Below are positions 1 through 11,796 of a stretch of 64,000 bases of DNA, piece after piece. Origin of the DNA: Amoebophrya sp. A120. Taxonomy: Eukaryota; Sar; Dinophyceae; Syndiniales; Amoebophryaceae. Location: NCBI GenBank assembly GCA_905178155.1, contig CAJINV010000004.1, positions 5,124,619-5,188,618 on the forward strand. The letters run 5' to 3'. Positions within the stretch are counted from its first letter, which is position 1, and each line of letters starts with the position of its first letter. The position numbers and the translations under genes were made by a program. The notes below the pieces were generated by a model. The model ran no database searches and had not been told where the DNA came from. It worked only from the letters and a program-made list of their open reading frames with translations.

Positions 1-235
1 ATTCCCGTCACCGCAGGCTCCTACTTGTGGCAGATGCAGACCATGACATCATGTTCATGTGCTGAGAATGTGCATGTGTTGAAAACTACACAAGAACCTG
101 CTCCTTGTTGAAACATGGTCGAACTCGAAACTCACGTCTTTGCAGGCATTGTTCTACTTGCATCAAAGAACAGACGCATGCAAAGACCACGCTAGTGACC
201 GCGAAATAAACCTAGTTGCACAACTTACGCACTCC
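1..235. other. Left-edge spacer
   Basis: Region downstream of the small membrane-protein gene that ends at 236 on the minus strand. I see no convincing coding frame or repeat here. It is probably the 3' flank of that gene. Confidence 0.4.
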
Positions 236-1827
236 TCACCATTGCGAAGCGTAGGGGACGACGGGCCCCTTTCCGTAGCCCTTCTGCCGGCGCACAGTCA
301 TGCCACCACCCTTCATCCCCATTCCCTTGCCCCCGCCCCACCCGTAGCCCCCGCCGCCAAAGTGGTCTGCGTACTTTTGGTGCTCCTTCAGCATAGCATG
401 GTAAATTCCGGCCATAATGACCACAGCGGCGAAGCACACCAGCACAAACACCCACCAAGCCATGCCCAGAATTTCGGTGGTGTCATCGTCACTCGTCGGC
501 GCCGCAGTTGTGGAACTTGCATCTGCGTCGGACGACGCGTCCGTCGCCTTCTCAGTTTCGGTTTCCACAAGCGCGCCCGTCTGAAAATAGGTCCACTGGA
601 GCGCGATTGTATGGGGGCGTCAGGATCGAAATGAACAACGTTGAAATGGTTTGCGGCGCATAAAATGCGGAGTACAAAATGCCTGTCGCGCAAGGATGGC
701 AAGTGAGGCCGATTGTAGGTGGCCTTTTTAGGGGTAGAAAAGAGATAGAGCTGCGACGGAGCATGACAAAAGCAGCCTCCTTTGCCCCGAACAGTATCAC
801 AGATTGGGTAGGTTCAATGCAGCCGAAGTTTGGTGTCATGCGACGCTTAGCGATTGGGCGGGGTCTACGTCCAACTGGGTTCGTTTTTGTTCATGACAAA
901 GGATATCAGTTGTGTCGATTTCGAACCTGACTACACGCCCATAAACCGCGTCTGCGGAGTACTTCTCCGTGCACGTTTTGATCAGGAGGCAACAGTGCTC
1001 ACGTTTGGACGTGGTGCCATCGTTTGGACGCGTCCACCACTGGTCCTTTTCCACATCCGTGTACAAAGTCAAGGCACCGACTTTCCGCTTCAACGCAAAC
1101 GCGTCGCAGCCCAAACCGGCGTGGGAAGCTGGCAGCACACCCTCTGTGTCCGCCGCTTTCGCCGCCCCGAGCGTCTTCAGCTTGTGGCACAGACTGGCGC
1201 AGTAGTCGCCGGTGGCACTCCAAGCGGAGTTCGCAATGACTGCACCGTCCTCGTCGGTCTTCTCGTGTCCGTAAACATCGTCGAGATTCCCTTTCACATC
1301 GCCGTACATCCCATCGCCCAGGGTGCCCAGCTATCCTGTGCAAAAGTCTCGCACTCGTAGTTGTACCCTTTCATTGCAATCACGCATGACAAATCCAATA
1401 CCAATGCCTGCTAAGCTTAACTTAAGCACGTAACAAACTAGAATTACAGCTTCATCGTTCCGATTTGAAAGAATTTCAATTTGTAATGCAAATGCAATTT
1501 TTCATACTAGCACGATGCTTTCCCACTACATACCATCGAAAGAGCTCCTCCCCTCCTGTCTGAGCACGGACCCAGGTATTTTTTCTCGGCATCCGTGTTC
1601 TCGGTAACGTCGCACGTCATTGCTTTCAGCAGGTTATTCGCATTCGGCGCGTACGTGAGGGGGGATTTCGCGAATACCAGGGTCGTTGTCGACGTTGTTG
1701 TCGTTGTCGTGGTAGTTGTTTGCGCGTGTACAAGTACCGGCTGAAACAAAATTGAAGGCCCGACGAAAAGTAGACCCGCCGCGAGCGGTTGACGTCGCCG
1801 CAGGAAGGTGGAGATAGATCTGGTCAT
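236..1827 (-). CDS. Small Cys-rich type I membrane protein with Gly-rich tail
   Basis: Three exons (1827-1533, 1331-944, 609-236) are separated by two introners. Dropping each element plus 5 nt gives 1047 nt in frame (348 aa). The ATG at 1827 opens a hydrophobic signal-like segment ending near VLVHAQ, followed by a run of Thr. The ectodomain of about 230 residues holds about a dozen Cys, including a CCLLIKTC motif. A single membrane helix (about residues 272-294, WWVFVLVCFAAVVIMAG) is followed by a cytosolic tail rich in Gly, Tyr and Lys (GGGGYGWGGGKGMGMKGGG). I do not recognise the ectodomain family. The topology and tail resemble those of the genes ending at 16736 and 26848, suggesting related surface proteins. 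The splice at 1332-1532 joins ALSM to GTLGDGM. The one at 610-943 joins DAV to ALQW, and its duplicated flanks have decayed. Confidence 0.75.
610..943. mobile_element. Introner, family B
   Basis: Inverted ends: TATGGGGGCGTCAGGATCGA on the left and TCGATTTCGAACCTGACTAC near the right end, closing CCATA. The internal GCATGACAAA core is present, and the body matches the copy at 14719 in the same orientation. Flanking 5-mers (GATTG / AACCG) no longer match, so this looks like an older insertion. Removing element plus 5 nt keeps the host gene in frame. Confidence 0.8.
1332..1532. mobile_element. Introner, family D, diverged
   Basis: Left end TATCCTGTGCAAAAGTCTCG matches other family D elements. 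The right end (TAGCACGATGCTTTC then CATA) is a degraded inverted copy. It contains GCATGACAAAT and TTTGTAATGC cores. Imperfect TSD CCAGC / CCATC. Its removal joins exons 1 and 2 of the Cys-rich membrane protein in frame. Confidence 0.75.
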
Positions 1828-3614
1828 GATTTTATTTTCGCGAACCGTGCTGCTGTTGGAAACTTACTTCGAGCAGAAACGACAGCCTTCTTCGTGAAGA
1901 TTTGTACACCGTATTTCGAAATTGGATTGTTAAGTACCTAGAAACAGTACTTCCTTCACCTGCTTCAAGGAAGTCCTGGCTGTAGCTGTCCTGCGTGTGA
2001 AAAGAAAAACCTTGTACACAACTCTGTCTAAGTCTAAATGCGAATGGTGCAGCAGCCTTTTGAACAAATCGCGGAACTCTGGTACGAGGATGAAATAAGA
2101 CAGTAGAAGGGGAAAAGCAGCGAGGGGAAGCAAACTTGTTCCTGCACGTGGTCTGGTTTAGATTGACGAGCATATGCAGCCGATTTATTTGTAAGGACAA
2201 CGACAAACAGCGCCAATACAACAATACCAAATGTTCTACTTCCTTGGAGTTCTTGTATAAAATTAACGACAAAACGACAGGACGACGGCAACTATTCATG
2301 GTTTTTGATGACAAAATGGAAAAAACCGACACGAGGATTCGTTGGACGAACTACATCTTCTACAACACGAGGACCGAAATAAGCAACTATTTTTGCGGGA
2401 CCAGCAGTAGTTGGTCTATCTTGTACGAGGATGGAAGACGAGGATGGAGGACGAGGAAGATAGTAAACAAGACAAAGATCATATATGCGATTACGAATCC
2501 GATTCCGCCTGTGGCGCTGCTAAAATAAAGACCGAAATTAAGAACGGGGACACTACAACAGGTGGAGAAAGAAATACATACTACTGAAATAACGACCCGT
2601 CGTGACATGGTGAACAAAACTCGGAGTCACGTCGACGTGCTAGTACAGCTGTGCATCCGTGGTCCTCAAAAACAAATACTTAGTCACATTGTAGAGCTGT
2701 TAGAAAAACATGCACTGCTGCACCCTGAAACTTTATTGTACATTCATAAAAAGCAACTACCTACATTTTTTCATCATTTAGTTCTGTATTTCTTCATTCC
2801 CAAAATGACTTCAATAGAGAAACTCATAGTCACAGATCAACAATAGAGAAAAGAAGAGAAAATATGTACAGAAACAGGTCCAGGACGAAATACATATTCA
2901 TCAATTTCAAGATATCGATCGCTTCAAAGCTTCGTGAAGAAAAAGGCATGTTTGAAAAAGACATCTGGACAGAAGAAACTGTTAAAACTTTTCCATAGCT
3001 TTCGTTTTATCTATACATTTTTCTTGGTGGATCAATCCAAATAAAAACGATTTATACACAAAGACAATACGGTATGAAGACTCTGATTCTCAAAGAAGAT
3101 GACATACAAACAAATTCGCGGCATTGGTACAGATACATATGCATGATTTTTTTTTTTAATTTTGTTAGTTGACACTCCGTTGCTGTTGCATCTTCAATTT
3201 AACTTTAAGTGATTTTTTTAGGAGCAAGTTTTGTATAAAGTACTACAGCTGCTATTACCCTTACTTTCCCGCGCCTGCTGGCCGCCTCGTTCTCAAGAAG
3301 AACCCTATCGTCTTCCTTGCAGGCCCTTGAGTCTTTGCACAGCGCGAAGGAGCTTCATCTTCTGCAGGCCATTCTGTATCGAGAGAACAAAACTGTGACG
3401 ATCTCAGTCTCAACTTGTTGTAATGCTTAAGTTCCTTCGTAAATAAAAGTTTTTTGTCATCATGCTCGACAACATGCTGCAATATTAAAGCAGGCCATTT
3501 CCATATGTGTTTTCTTCCCTTGCTGTTTGGCTTTGGTGCTGCAGTATCAGAGGATTTCTGTTTCTCCCTTCGCGAATCTAAGATTGATGTGAGGACGTGC
3601 TGTCACGCTGCAAA
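1828..3614. other. AT-rich intergenic spacer
   Basis: About 1.8 kb with low GC and many short runs of A and T, between the start of the gene at 1827 and the end of the gene at 3615. Short ORFs on both strands overlap one another, show no recognisable domain and look like chance. It should hold the 5' region of the left gene and the 3' flank of the right gene. Confidence 0.5.
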
Positions 3615-6600
3615 TCAAACGCTCGGCTTGAGACTGAGACGCGTCATGGATTTATGTCCTGAAAACATATTTTGCGCCGCCTGTCCCTGTGGATTGTTGG
3701 CCCGCGCCCCGTCCGCAACGCCCCGTAGGCCGTTGTGCAGCGCGATTATGGAACTGTCAGGATTGAAATCGTCAGAGTTGAAATAATCTGTAATGCAAAA
3801 AAGCGATACCAGCTGGAGCCCAGTTTGCAAGTGGAGCATGACAAATTTTGGCAGCATGGAAATCCAATTTGTCATGCTGTTTGAGCAGACAAGACTGCTT
3901 TTGTCATGCTATTTTAGCAGCTCTATCTCACACCCCAAACAGGCTTACAATCGGCCTCAGTTGCCTGCTCTGCAAGACAGGCGCTTTGCGTCTAGCATTT
4001 TACGCATCACAAACTATTTCAACTTTGTCGATTTCGATCCTCAAACCCCCATAGCGATGCTCTCCCGCGTATGCTTCTTTTCCTCTTCTAGCTGGTTCGG
4101 AAGGTCCAAAATCCGCAGTGACAAATCCTGCACGTCCGCTCGGTCCTGCCGCAGTCCCTTGATCAGATCCTTGAGAGACCGCACCTGGGCCGCCATCTGC
4201 TGCAGGTCCAGCGTGGTGATTTTGTACTGGTCCAGCTGTTTCAACAAATCCTCATTGCCGATTTTCGCTTCCAGCTTCCGTCCCTGCTTCCGCGCTTTAA
4301 TGCAGGCGACCAGCCGTTTGATCCGCGCTTTTTGCTTCAGGTTGATTTTCTGTTGCTTAAGCCGCTGGACTATCAACTGCAAAAGCATCGCACTAGAAGT
4401 ATAGCTTGCATTACAAATTTGCCCAGCATTACAAATTCGATTTGTAATGCTGATTATCCTTGAGAAACAGATTTGTAATGCAAAACTGCAATTGCTACGA
4501 GTACGATACTTTTGCAGAGGATATGGACCGGCTGGAAGTGCTCCTTCTTCCAAATCGGGCGGATGTATTTCTTGTTCGATAAATGCGCTGCGGCGGATCC
4601 GGCGCGTAGAAACATAGGGGACGATGATGAACCTTGTTCCCCCTCCTGTTCCCCAACCATGCTTTTGTCCAGCAAGCAGTGTTTGTTCATTTCGTTGGTT
4701 TTGAAGCAGTAGTCGGCCCACTTCTCAAAGGTGTCCATCAGAATGTGATAGCGGAACTGCTGCAAGTACTTGTTCCAGCTGCCGCACAGCTGGTCCACCA
4801 GCGGTATGGAGTTCTCAACTGTTACATTCTCAAATGTTCCATGGATTTGTTATGCAAGAATGGCAAAAGTCAAAGCAGGGAGGTTGCACCTGTAGCATCA
4901 CAAATTCCGCACAGATTTAGGTGCTGCTTAGCCTTTCCAAAATTTGTCATGCGAAGTAGCTTCACCTTGTGAATGTTGTTGATGCTCGTTTTGCATTACA
5001 AATCATGTAACAGTTGAGAATGTGACGTTTGAGAACGCCATAACCAGCACGCCGTCCTTCGGGACGAGGAGATGAAAGGCGTCCTGCGCGTTCTCCAGCC
5101 CAGTGAGGTCCTGCCACCGGAACGGCAAGGCCTTGATCGTCAACTCAAAATCCCGTAGGAAAATAACGCCCGTTTTCGCACTGTGATTGGTGATCACGTT
5201 GTTCGTGGTCGGGTGGGCGACCGGCGCAACTTGGTGGTCACCATTGCTGCTCTTCGTGTTGTGGTTGTCGCATGTCATCTTAGTAGATGATGCCGATGCA
5301 GTGGCTTGTTCGGTTCCAATCCCACTTGCGGAAGCAGATGAAGTCTTTTGCTCTTTACTTGGGCTACTAGAACGCGCGCTTGCACTTCTACCTCCCGGAA
5401 GAAAATGTTTTTGTTCTTTTTCTTTCAACTTCACCGGGCTTGTGGCTTTATTATTTGCCGCTGTCGTTGCGGTCGTGTTTTTGTTCTTGCTCCCCGTACT
5501 AGCAAAGGTGGTGGTCATGCCCTTGCCAGTGCTGCTTTTCGAGGGGGACAGCACGGTGTTGCTCTGCGTACGACCCGCGGTCGTCCCTGGGGAGGTGGAT
5601 AGAGTAGCCTCACCTTGATGGTGCCCGGCGTCAGCTACATGAAGATCGTGGTTACCGTGTTCTCCTGAAGATGAAGATAGTACCCAAACATTGTAGCTGT
5701 GCAGAAACAGCGCAAACTCTAGCAATTCCCGGCTGCTAAAAAAGAGCAGATAGGCCAAGGGCACCTCGCCGGACTCGCAAATCCCGAGGATGATGCGGTG
5801 CAGCAGAAGCGTCCGGGAGGAACTTTCGCACTTCTCGTACAGCATTTCTAATTGTTCCTGCTGGAAGTACGGCAGCTTCTTCTGCGAAATGTACCGGTTA
5901 AAAACCTGTTCCGCGAAACCCTTCAGCTGCTTCAGACCCTTCGGAACCAACAGCAGCGGGTTCACGAAAGAGCTGTTAGTACTAGCGCTTGATATTCCAC
6001 CGCCGGTGAGGTGCAACATACTGTAGTAGTTCGCACTCAGGCCCACGCCGGAGGAGGAATGCAGATTTTGCAGGTGCAACAACGGCGTTTCGGCAGCGCG
6101 CTCCAGGGAGTTGCTGCTTAAGTTCATTCGGTGTTTTTCAATTTCACATCACTCCTTATCATCGGATGAACAAATTTCATTTCTGGCCTATTTCTCTTTT
6201 TTTTTTATGTTTTCAAAAAAGTAGACCACAAAATCCACAAATCATACTTACCGTCTTCTAGAAGAGGATCCATTGCCGTGCGAGGCCCCTAAATTCGCGA
6301 GCGAGCCGTTTGACGAGGCCGTGGAATCCAATGAGCCACGCCTCTTGCTGCCATTTCGCTCTCCGTTTGAAGCGTTTATTTGGTGGTCGTTGTTAATATG
6401 CTGATCAAGAACAGAAGTAGCAGAGCCAGGCACTTGCAACAACGCCCCAATACTAGCACCTGTCCCGCCGGTCGACGGAGATGTAGCTGAAAAACCTGCC
6501 CCCAGCAGCACCGAAGAGGTGGCCCCCGACCCGACAACTCCGGAACAACCGCCTCCTGGCGAGGAAGCCAACCCCGCAGCTCCGTGCGATCCGCCGGCGC

Positions 6601-9600
6601 CCGACCCGGGAAGGCTGCTCCTCCTCGCCGCCTTCTGCTTGCTCCGATCTTCAATGGACTGGTGGCGGGCGAGTTTGCGAGAAGTCGTAGTGCTCGGGTT
6701 ATTAATGTTGAGAGTTGTTGCGGAGATTGTATTGTTGCCAACACCTGCAGCTGCTGTGCCGTTTATAATTCCTCCTGCTCCAGCACCCAAAACGGCAGCT
6801 GCGACCAGTGATTTCGAATTTGAGGACCCGCCCGAGGTAGTGGACAACCCGAGACCGTTAAGTTGAGACTGCAGAGACGTGGTGGATAATTCTAAGTTGA
6901 AATTTGTCGAGGGTGAAGGGGAGGAACAGAATCCGTTCTGCTTGTTTCCACCTGTTGTTGCAGCACCACCAGCAGCACTGCCACCTGCGGCGCCATTATT
7001 CGCATATCGCAAAAGTCGTTCTGCCAAAGCCAGGACCGCCGGGTGCGCGGTGTCTTTCTGCTTCTGGAGCCACTGCTCGTCAAACTGGCGATTGTACTGG
7101 AATAACGGGTATGCAGCGCAAAAGCATTGCGCTCGTAGTACTTCTAATCGCCGTCTTGAATGACAACTCCATCAAATAAGGCTAAGGGAAATGAGCATTA
7201 CAAAGAAGTGCACTTTTTCTCTTGGAAAAACTTGTGATGCGATTTTGTACTACATACGATACTTTTGCAATGCATAACGGACTGTCCGGATCTGAGTTCA
7301 ACTTCGGCTCTTCTGGGTTGCCGTCCAGGTCAGCGTCATCTTCCACCAGGGCCTGTTGCTGCACGGCGCGCAGAAGCACCCCAAGCAGCCCGCCGGGGAC
7401 TTTGCCCTTTTTATTCGTGGAGGCCGGGGGTGAGGACGGCTGTTGCTGCTGCGCCAGGGCATTCGCGAAGGTTGGTGATTTGGTTTTGTTTTGTGATTGG
7501 TTTTGGCTTCCGCTTCCTTGTTGTACCTGTTCTTGCAACGATGGAGCGGCTGCGACGGCGGCTTCTACAGTGGTGTTTTTTTTGTTGTCGCCCCCAACGT
7601 GCTTTTCCTGCTGATGATGCTCAACATCCTCGAGTACCACGTTCTTGTCCTGCACAAGAACCAACGACTTGCTTCCGCCGGACGGGCCAGATACGAAACC
7701 GGCATCACGATAATTCTCACCGTTACTGTCACGAGAGCAAGTCGCTCCGGCTTCGGAAGAGCGGGCGCTCAAAACCGAATCCTCTTCAACCGCGTCGTGC
7801 TCCGGAACCATGATCACGGCCCCCTGCGTCGACGGTCGCCGCTCTTTGGACAGCACGAGAGGACCGGCTTTAGTACTGATTTGTTCAACATGTTCATGTT
7901 GTGGCTTTTTTACGGCAGGAGCGTTTTTGTTCTTCTCGTTCTCGGCACGACTGCAGCTTCCCAGAAGATCCTCTTCATCTGCAACGCTCGGCGTCGTGAG
8001 CAGCGTTTTGATTTCTTCAACTTTGCTTTTATCATCCTCACTGTTCTTCTTGTCATTTTCTAACGAGGCGTCGCAGCTGCTAGAAGAACTACTTCCCTTT
8101 GTAACCAGACCGGCTTGGTCGTCATGCTGCTCGTGCTCATCTCCCACGACATCCTTACTTCCTTGCTCGGTAGAAGTAGCATTACCATCGGCTGCGTTTG
8201 GTGTTCCAGCTGAAGAATCACTTGTCGTGCAAGAAGATGTTGAGCCAAACTGCTGCGCTTTTTCCTTGCTGCTGTCGCTCGCTTTTCTGGCCGACCAGAC
8301 TCGGCGAGGCCGCGTCTTGACTTGTTTCTCCTTTTGCTTCTTCCGATTGCTTATCCTGTGCAAAAGTATCGTACTCGTATAAATGCATGACAAATTTCCT
8401 CAGCATGAGAAATAAAATTTGTATTGCTGATCTACCTCAAGAAAAAGATTTGTAATGCATGACTGCGATACGAGTACGATACTTTTGCAATTCATATTGC
8501 TGCCGGCGCTGGGCGACCGGACTTGTTGGTGCTGCTGGTTTATTGACATTCGGTCCTTGGATATCCAGGAAAGAAACTGTGTTAGTGTAAGTCTTTTGGG
8601 AAAACAGGATTACAAGTTTGTCTGCAATGACAGGAAAAACTTGTTATGCGCAGATAGGAAGGGAAAACACATAGGAAGCGACCCGATCATGCGTGTCGAC
8701 CATGACAAGTCTAACTGTTTTGCATTTTCTGCATCACAGATTTACACTTACACAGTTTTTTTCTTGCATATTGGAAAACTTCTTCGCGGCCCAGGGGCCG
8801 GTAGACTGCAAGTGCGCGTCCACGGAATCTAGGAGGGATAGAGCCTTCGCGAGCTCGTTGGTCGTGCTGGTGGTCCTAGAAGTGGAAGATTCTTGCGTCG
8901 TTATTTCTGGTGCGATTTCTACTAGTATCCGTCTTTTGTCCTGCGCTTCATCGGGCGCGGCGGCGACTGCTACTTGACCAGCAGTGTCGGTCGTCGTCAC
9001 CTCATCTGCATCTCTCCCCTTCTGGTCCAGCACACCGTCGTTTTTCAAAGTCTTCTCTGCGCTTTGTTCAGCAGGAAGAGCCTCATCATCATCAAGGCCC
9101 CCAACTATCGGCTGGTAGTGGTTGTAACTGGTTCCCGGACCAAAGGAGGGGGTGTAGGTGACAGAGGCAGGAACACTACTTTTTGGCAAATCGAAATCGG
9201 GTTTATCCTCTTTAGAAGTTGTATCTTCAGTCGTGCTGGCCGGTTCGGCAAACTGTGCCACTTCGTCGACAATCTGTACGTGTTTGTTAACATTACCGCT
9301 AGACGATGAACTAGTAGAGTGCTTCTCCTGCTCGAGGTGGTCAACAATTATCTGGTTATTTCGTCCAAAAACGTCAAGAACCTCGGCAGCAGCTTCCTCG
9401 CTGTCCAACTTTCCGAAGATGCCCGACAGCACCGCCGTGACCACTCGCGCAGCGACACTCTCCTCAACGAAATCGTAGGAGCGGGTGTCCAGGGAGGTGG
9501 GCGGTAGCTCGTCAAGGACGGTGTCGGTGGAATGGGTCTTGGTCACGAGCACGACGTTGCTCGCACTACTAGCAGCATATTCCGTTGCTCCGCCCATTTC

Positions 9601-11796
9601 CGCGGAAACGAGCAGCTCGACACCAGACGGCGACGTAATCAGGACGTGCTGGCTTGTTGAACGAGGCTTTGAATCCTTTTTCTTGATGTCAACATTATCG
9701 GCGCGAAGAGAACTTTCTCCGACATGATCCTGGTCTAGTTTTTTGCTCGTTTTGTTCTCTACGACATCTTGCGCGGAAGTTGTTCCTTTCTCCGGCGACA
9801 CGGCAGGCGACTGCCCTTCGTCGCACTGCTCGAGAATCTCCGCCAGGATGTTTTTCCCGCTATGCAGCACCACACCCGCGGTGTTTTTTGTGCCGACGTT
9901 GGGTATGTTACTCGCGTACTTCGATTTTATGTTCGCCCCGCCGTGCAGCAAGTGGTTTTTCTTCAATTTTTCCTCCCCGTACACACTGAACTGGAACTGC
10001 TTCGGATCTGGGGTTCTCAATTGTTACATTCCCAACTGTTCCATGAATCTGTCATGCAGAAGCACCATCATCATCCTCACGATCAAGCTGCTCCGCATGA
10101 CAAATTTGCGAAGGCTTAGACCGCGCCTAAATCTGTGCTGATGAATCTGTAATGCTACAGCTGCAACCTTCCCCCTTTCACTTTTCCAATTCTTGCATCA
10201 CAAGCTCACGTAACAGTTGAGAATGTAACAGTTGAGAACACCATATCGGACTGTAGTCGAAGGTATCCAGGTGGCACTTCACGTACTTGTGCTCACAGCT
10301 CGCGAGTAACTTCTTGTAGCCCTTTGGCGGGGACACGGACAACATTTTCGGTCCGTTCAGCGGCAATTTCTTGATCTTCTTCTTCGACTCGTCCACCTTC
10401 ACGGCCGTGTTAGACACAAATTCCCCGATGTTTGCCAACTGCACGCGTTTGTTCGGATCGCCTTGTCCATCTTCCCCTTTCGTCGGCGACGCAACGAGCT
10501 TCAGTGGCTTCAGTTTCAATGGTGCGTCCTTCGCCAGATAGAGCTTCTTGGGCGGGACGGAGGATAAATAGGGGCTGGACTTGGTCCCCGAACTGCCGAA
10601 CTTCGCGGTTCCCGGCTGCGGAATTTTCTTGATAAACTGCTTACTGCTGGGGTCATTAGACAAGGAAGCAGCGGATGTTGATGTAGTAGTTTTGGAGGTT
10701 TTGGGCTTTTTATCACTGGTTTGTTGTACCTGATTTTTGTCACCTTCCATAGCTTCAATCTGTTCTTCCACCACATTTTTGGGGGAAGAAGGCGGTCGCA
10801 CCACGTCATCCACGAGGCGCTGTTCGGTGGCGTAGGGGGAGAGGAGAGCTGCAACTGCTGAATTGTTCCCTTTGATACAACTTCGGTCCGGAGAGTTGCT
10901 CTGGTTTCGCGTCGGTCGCGTAGCTGTTTTCTGGCTGCGGCTTCGGTGCAGCTGGTGCTTGTCTCTACTATTTCCGACTTGCACGCGACTACTTATGTCG
11001 TCAAACAAAAGCACCGGCTCCAGCTTGTGTTTCAATTGCGTCTGCTGATATTTCGCACCGCTTATTTGCTGTTCTGTCGCGAGCAGCTTCACCGTTTTCT
11101 TCACAGGCTTCGCGCCGCTCAAGGTTATGGTGGTTCCGTCTAATTTGTTGGTAGAAGAGGTACCAGTCTCAGATGCTTTTTTTGACGCGCTGGTAGGCTC
11201 GTATCGCTTTTCTTCTTCCGGGTAAAACCTAAACAGAAATGAAATGGGTTCTTGTGTCGATGTCAGCCTGTCGTGGTCTTTTTTCATTCTATTTCTCTAC
11301 GGCGTTTCTTGGCCATTTTATTAGATGTTGTTTCAAAAACTACAACAAGCGAAACGAACAAGAATTCACAAAAGTTTTTCTATTTCTTCTTCTTGTATGT
11401 GTACTTACACAACACTAACAGTTCATTCTACTACCCAATCGACTTCCTTTCGTCCTCCGGCGTTCTTGGTCTCGGCGATTGCACGTCATACTTTCCGTAA
11501 TCACGCCCGGGACTCACACGCTCCATCTTTCCCACACGCACGATGTGCGCACCACCACTTGACTTCTTGTCCTCATGCAGTAGAGCTGCATCACAACTCG
11601 CGGACGACCCAGTTGGCGGCGCGGAGGCGTGTCGCAGCGCAGCAGGAGTTGTAGTGGTCCCCGCGAGAACATCTGGCCGGGCCTGGTCGGTCGGTGTTTT
11701 CGGGAGTCTCGCGTGCGACAAATTCACCCGTCGAACCTTGTTCTGCGACCCTTGAAGGGTCCGAAGCTCGCCTTCCTGCTGCGGTGATGTAGTCAT
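3615..11796 (-). CDS. Large low-complexity protein with C-terminal coiled coil
   Basis: Ten exons: 11796-11435, 11228-10246, 10006-8771, 8561-8497, 8351-7277, 7109-6252, 6116-5043, 4804-4524, 4370-4054, 3746-3615. Seven introners (each removed with one TSD copy; 8 nt of flank at 4805) and two ordinary introns (11229-11434 GTAGTA..TTTAG; 6117-6251 GTAAGT..TTAAG) give exactly 6345 nt, 2114 aa. Most of the protein is Ser/Thr/Gln/Glu-rich linker. A folded block at about residues 1550-1640 (FAEQVFNRYISQKKLPYFQQ; LLFFSSRELLEFALF) and another around DFELTIKALPFRWQDLTGLE precede an alpha-helical, Lys/Arg-rich coiled coil at about 1960-2080 (RLKQQKINLKQKARIKRLV). I do not recognise the family. A structural or cytoskeletal scaffold is possible but unproven. 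Supporting junctions: DGVLV/DQLCGSW and FQPV/QRLKQQ. Confidence 0.8.
3747..4053. mobile_element. Introner, family B, inverted orientation
   Basis: Left end TATGGAACTGTCAGGATTGA; right end TCGATTTCGATCCT, closing CCCCCATA. TSD GCGAT on both sides. The body is the reverse complement of the copies at 610 and 14719. Removal joins RESIA to LHNGLRG in the large coiled-coil protein. Confidence 0.92.
4371..4523. mobile_element. Introner, family D
   Basis: Inverted ends TGCAAAAGCATCG and CGATACTTTTGCA inside TATC..GATA borders. TSD TGGAC on both sides. Two TTTGTAATGC and two GCATTACAAA cores. Removal joins HFQPV to QRLKQQ in frame. Confidence 0.92.
4805..5042. mobile_element. Introner, family A
   Basis: Long inverted ends: GTTCTCAACTGTTACATTCT on the left and GTAACAGTTGAGAATG..GAGAACGCCATA on the right. 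Contains TTTGTTATGCA, GCATCACAAAT and TTTGTCATGC cores. The direct repeat is GCTGGT in the gene's sense, with two extra bases next to one copy. Splicing gives KDGVLV-DQLCGSW. Confidence 0.9.
7110..7276. mobile_element. Introner, family D
   Basis: Ends TATGCAGCGCAAAAGCATTG and ACGATACTTTTGCAATGCATA. Imperfect TSD ACGGG / ACGGA. Removal joins DPDSPL to FQYNRQF in frame. Confidence 0.88.
8352..8496. mobile_element. Introner, family D
   Basis: Ends TATCCTGTGCAAAAGTATCG and CGATACTTTTGCAATTCATA. TSD TTGCT on both sides. Nearly the same body as the copy at 28206, in a different gene. Removal joins SAGS to NRKKQKEK. Confidence 0.93.
8562..8770. mobile_element. Introner, family E
   Basis: Ends TATCCAGGAAAGAAACTGTG (then TTAGTGTAAGT) and ACTTACACAGTTTTTTTCTTGCATA. 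TSD TTGGA on both sides. Contains TTGTTATGC and GCATCACAGA cores. With the next element it isolates a 65-nt micro-exon (8561-8497). Removal joins KKFS to KDRMSINQ. Confidence 0.92.
10007..10245. mobile_element. Introner, family A, inverted orientation
   Basis: Ends GGGGTTCTCAATTGTTACATT and GTAACAGTTGAGAACACCATA. TSD TCGGA on both sides. The internal GATCAAGCTGCTCCGCATGAC is the reverse complement of the same segment in the copy at 24468, so this copy is flipped. Removal joins FDYSP to KQFQFSVY. Confidence 0.92.

Noticed and set aside
8570-8600. GTGTAAGTC in family E as a true donor site
   Set aside because: Using it would leave introner end sequence in the exon and break the frame, while the TSD-based cut keeps it.
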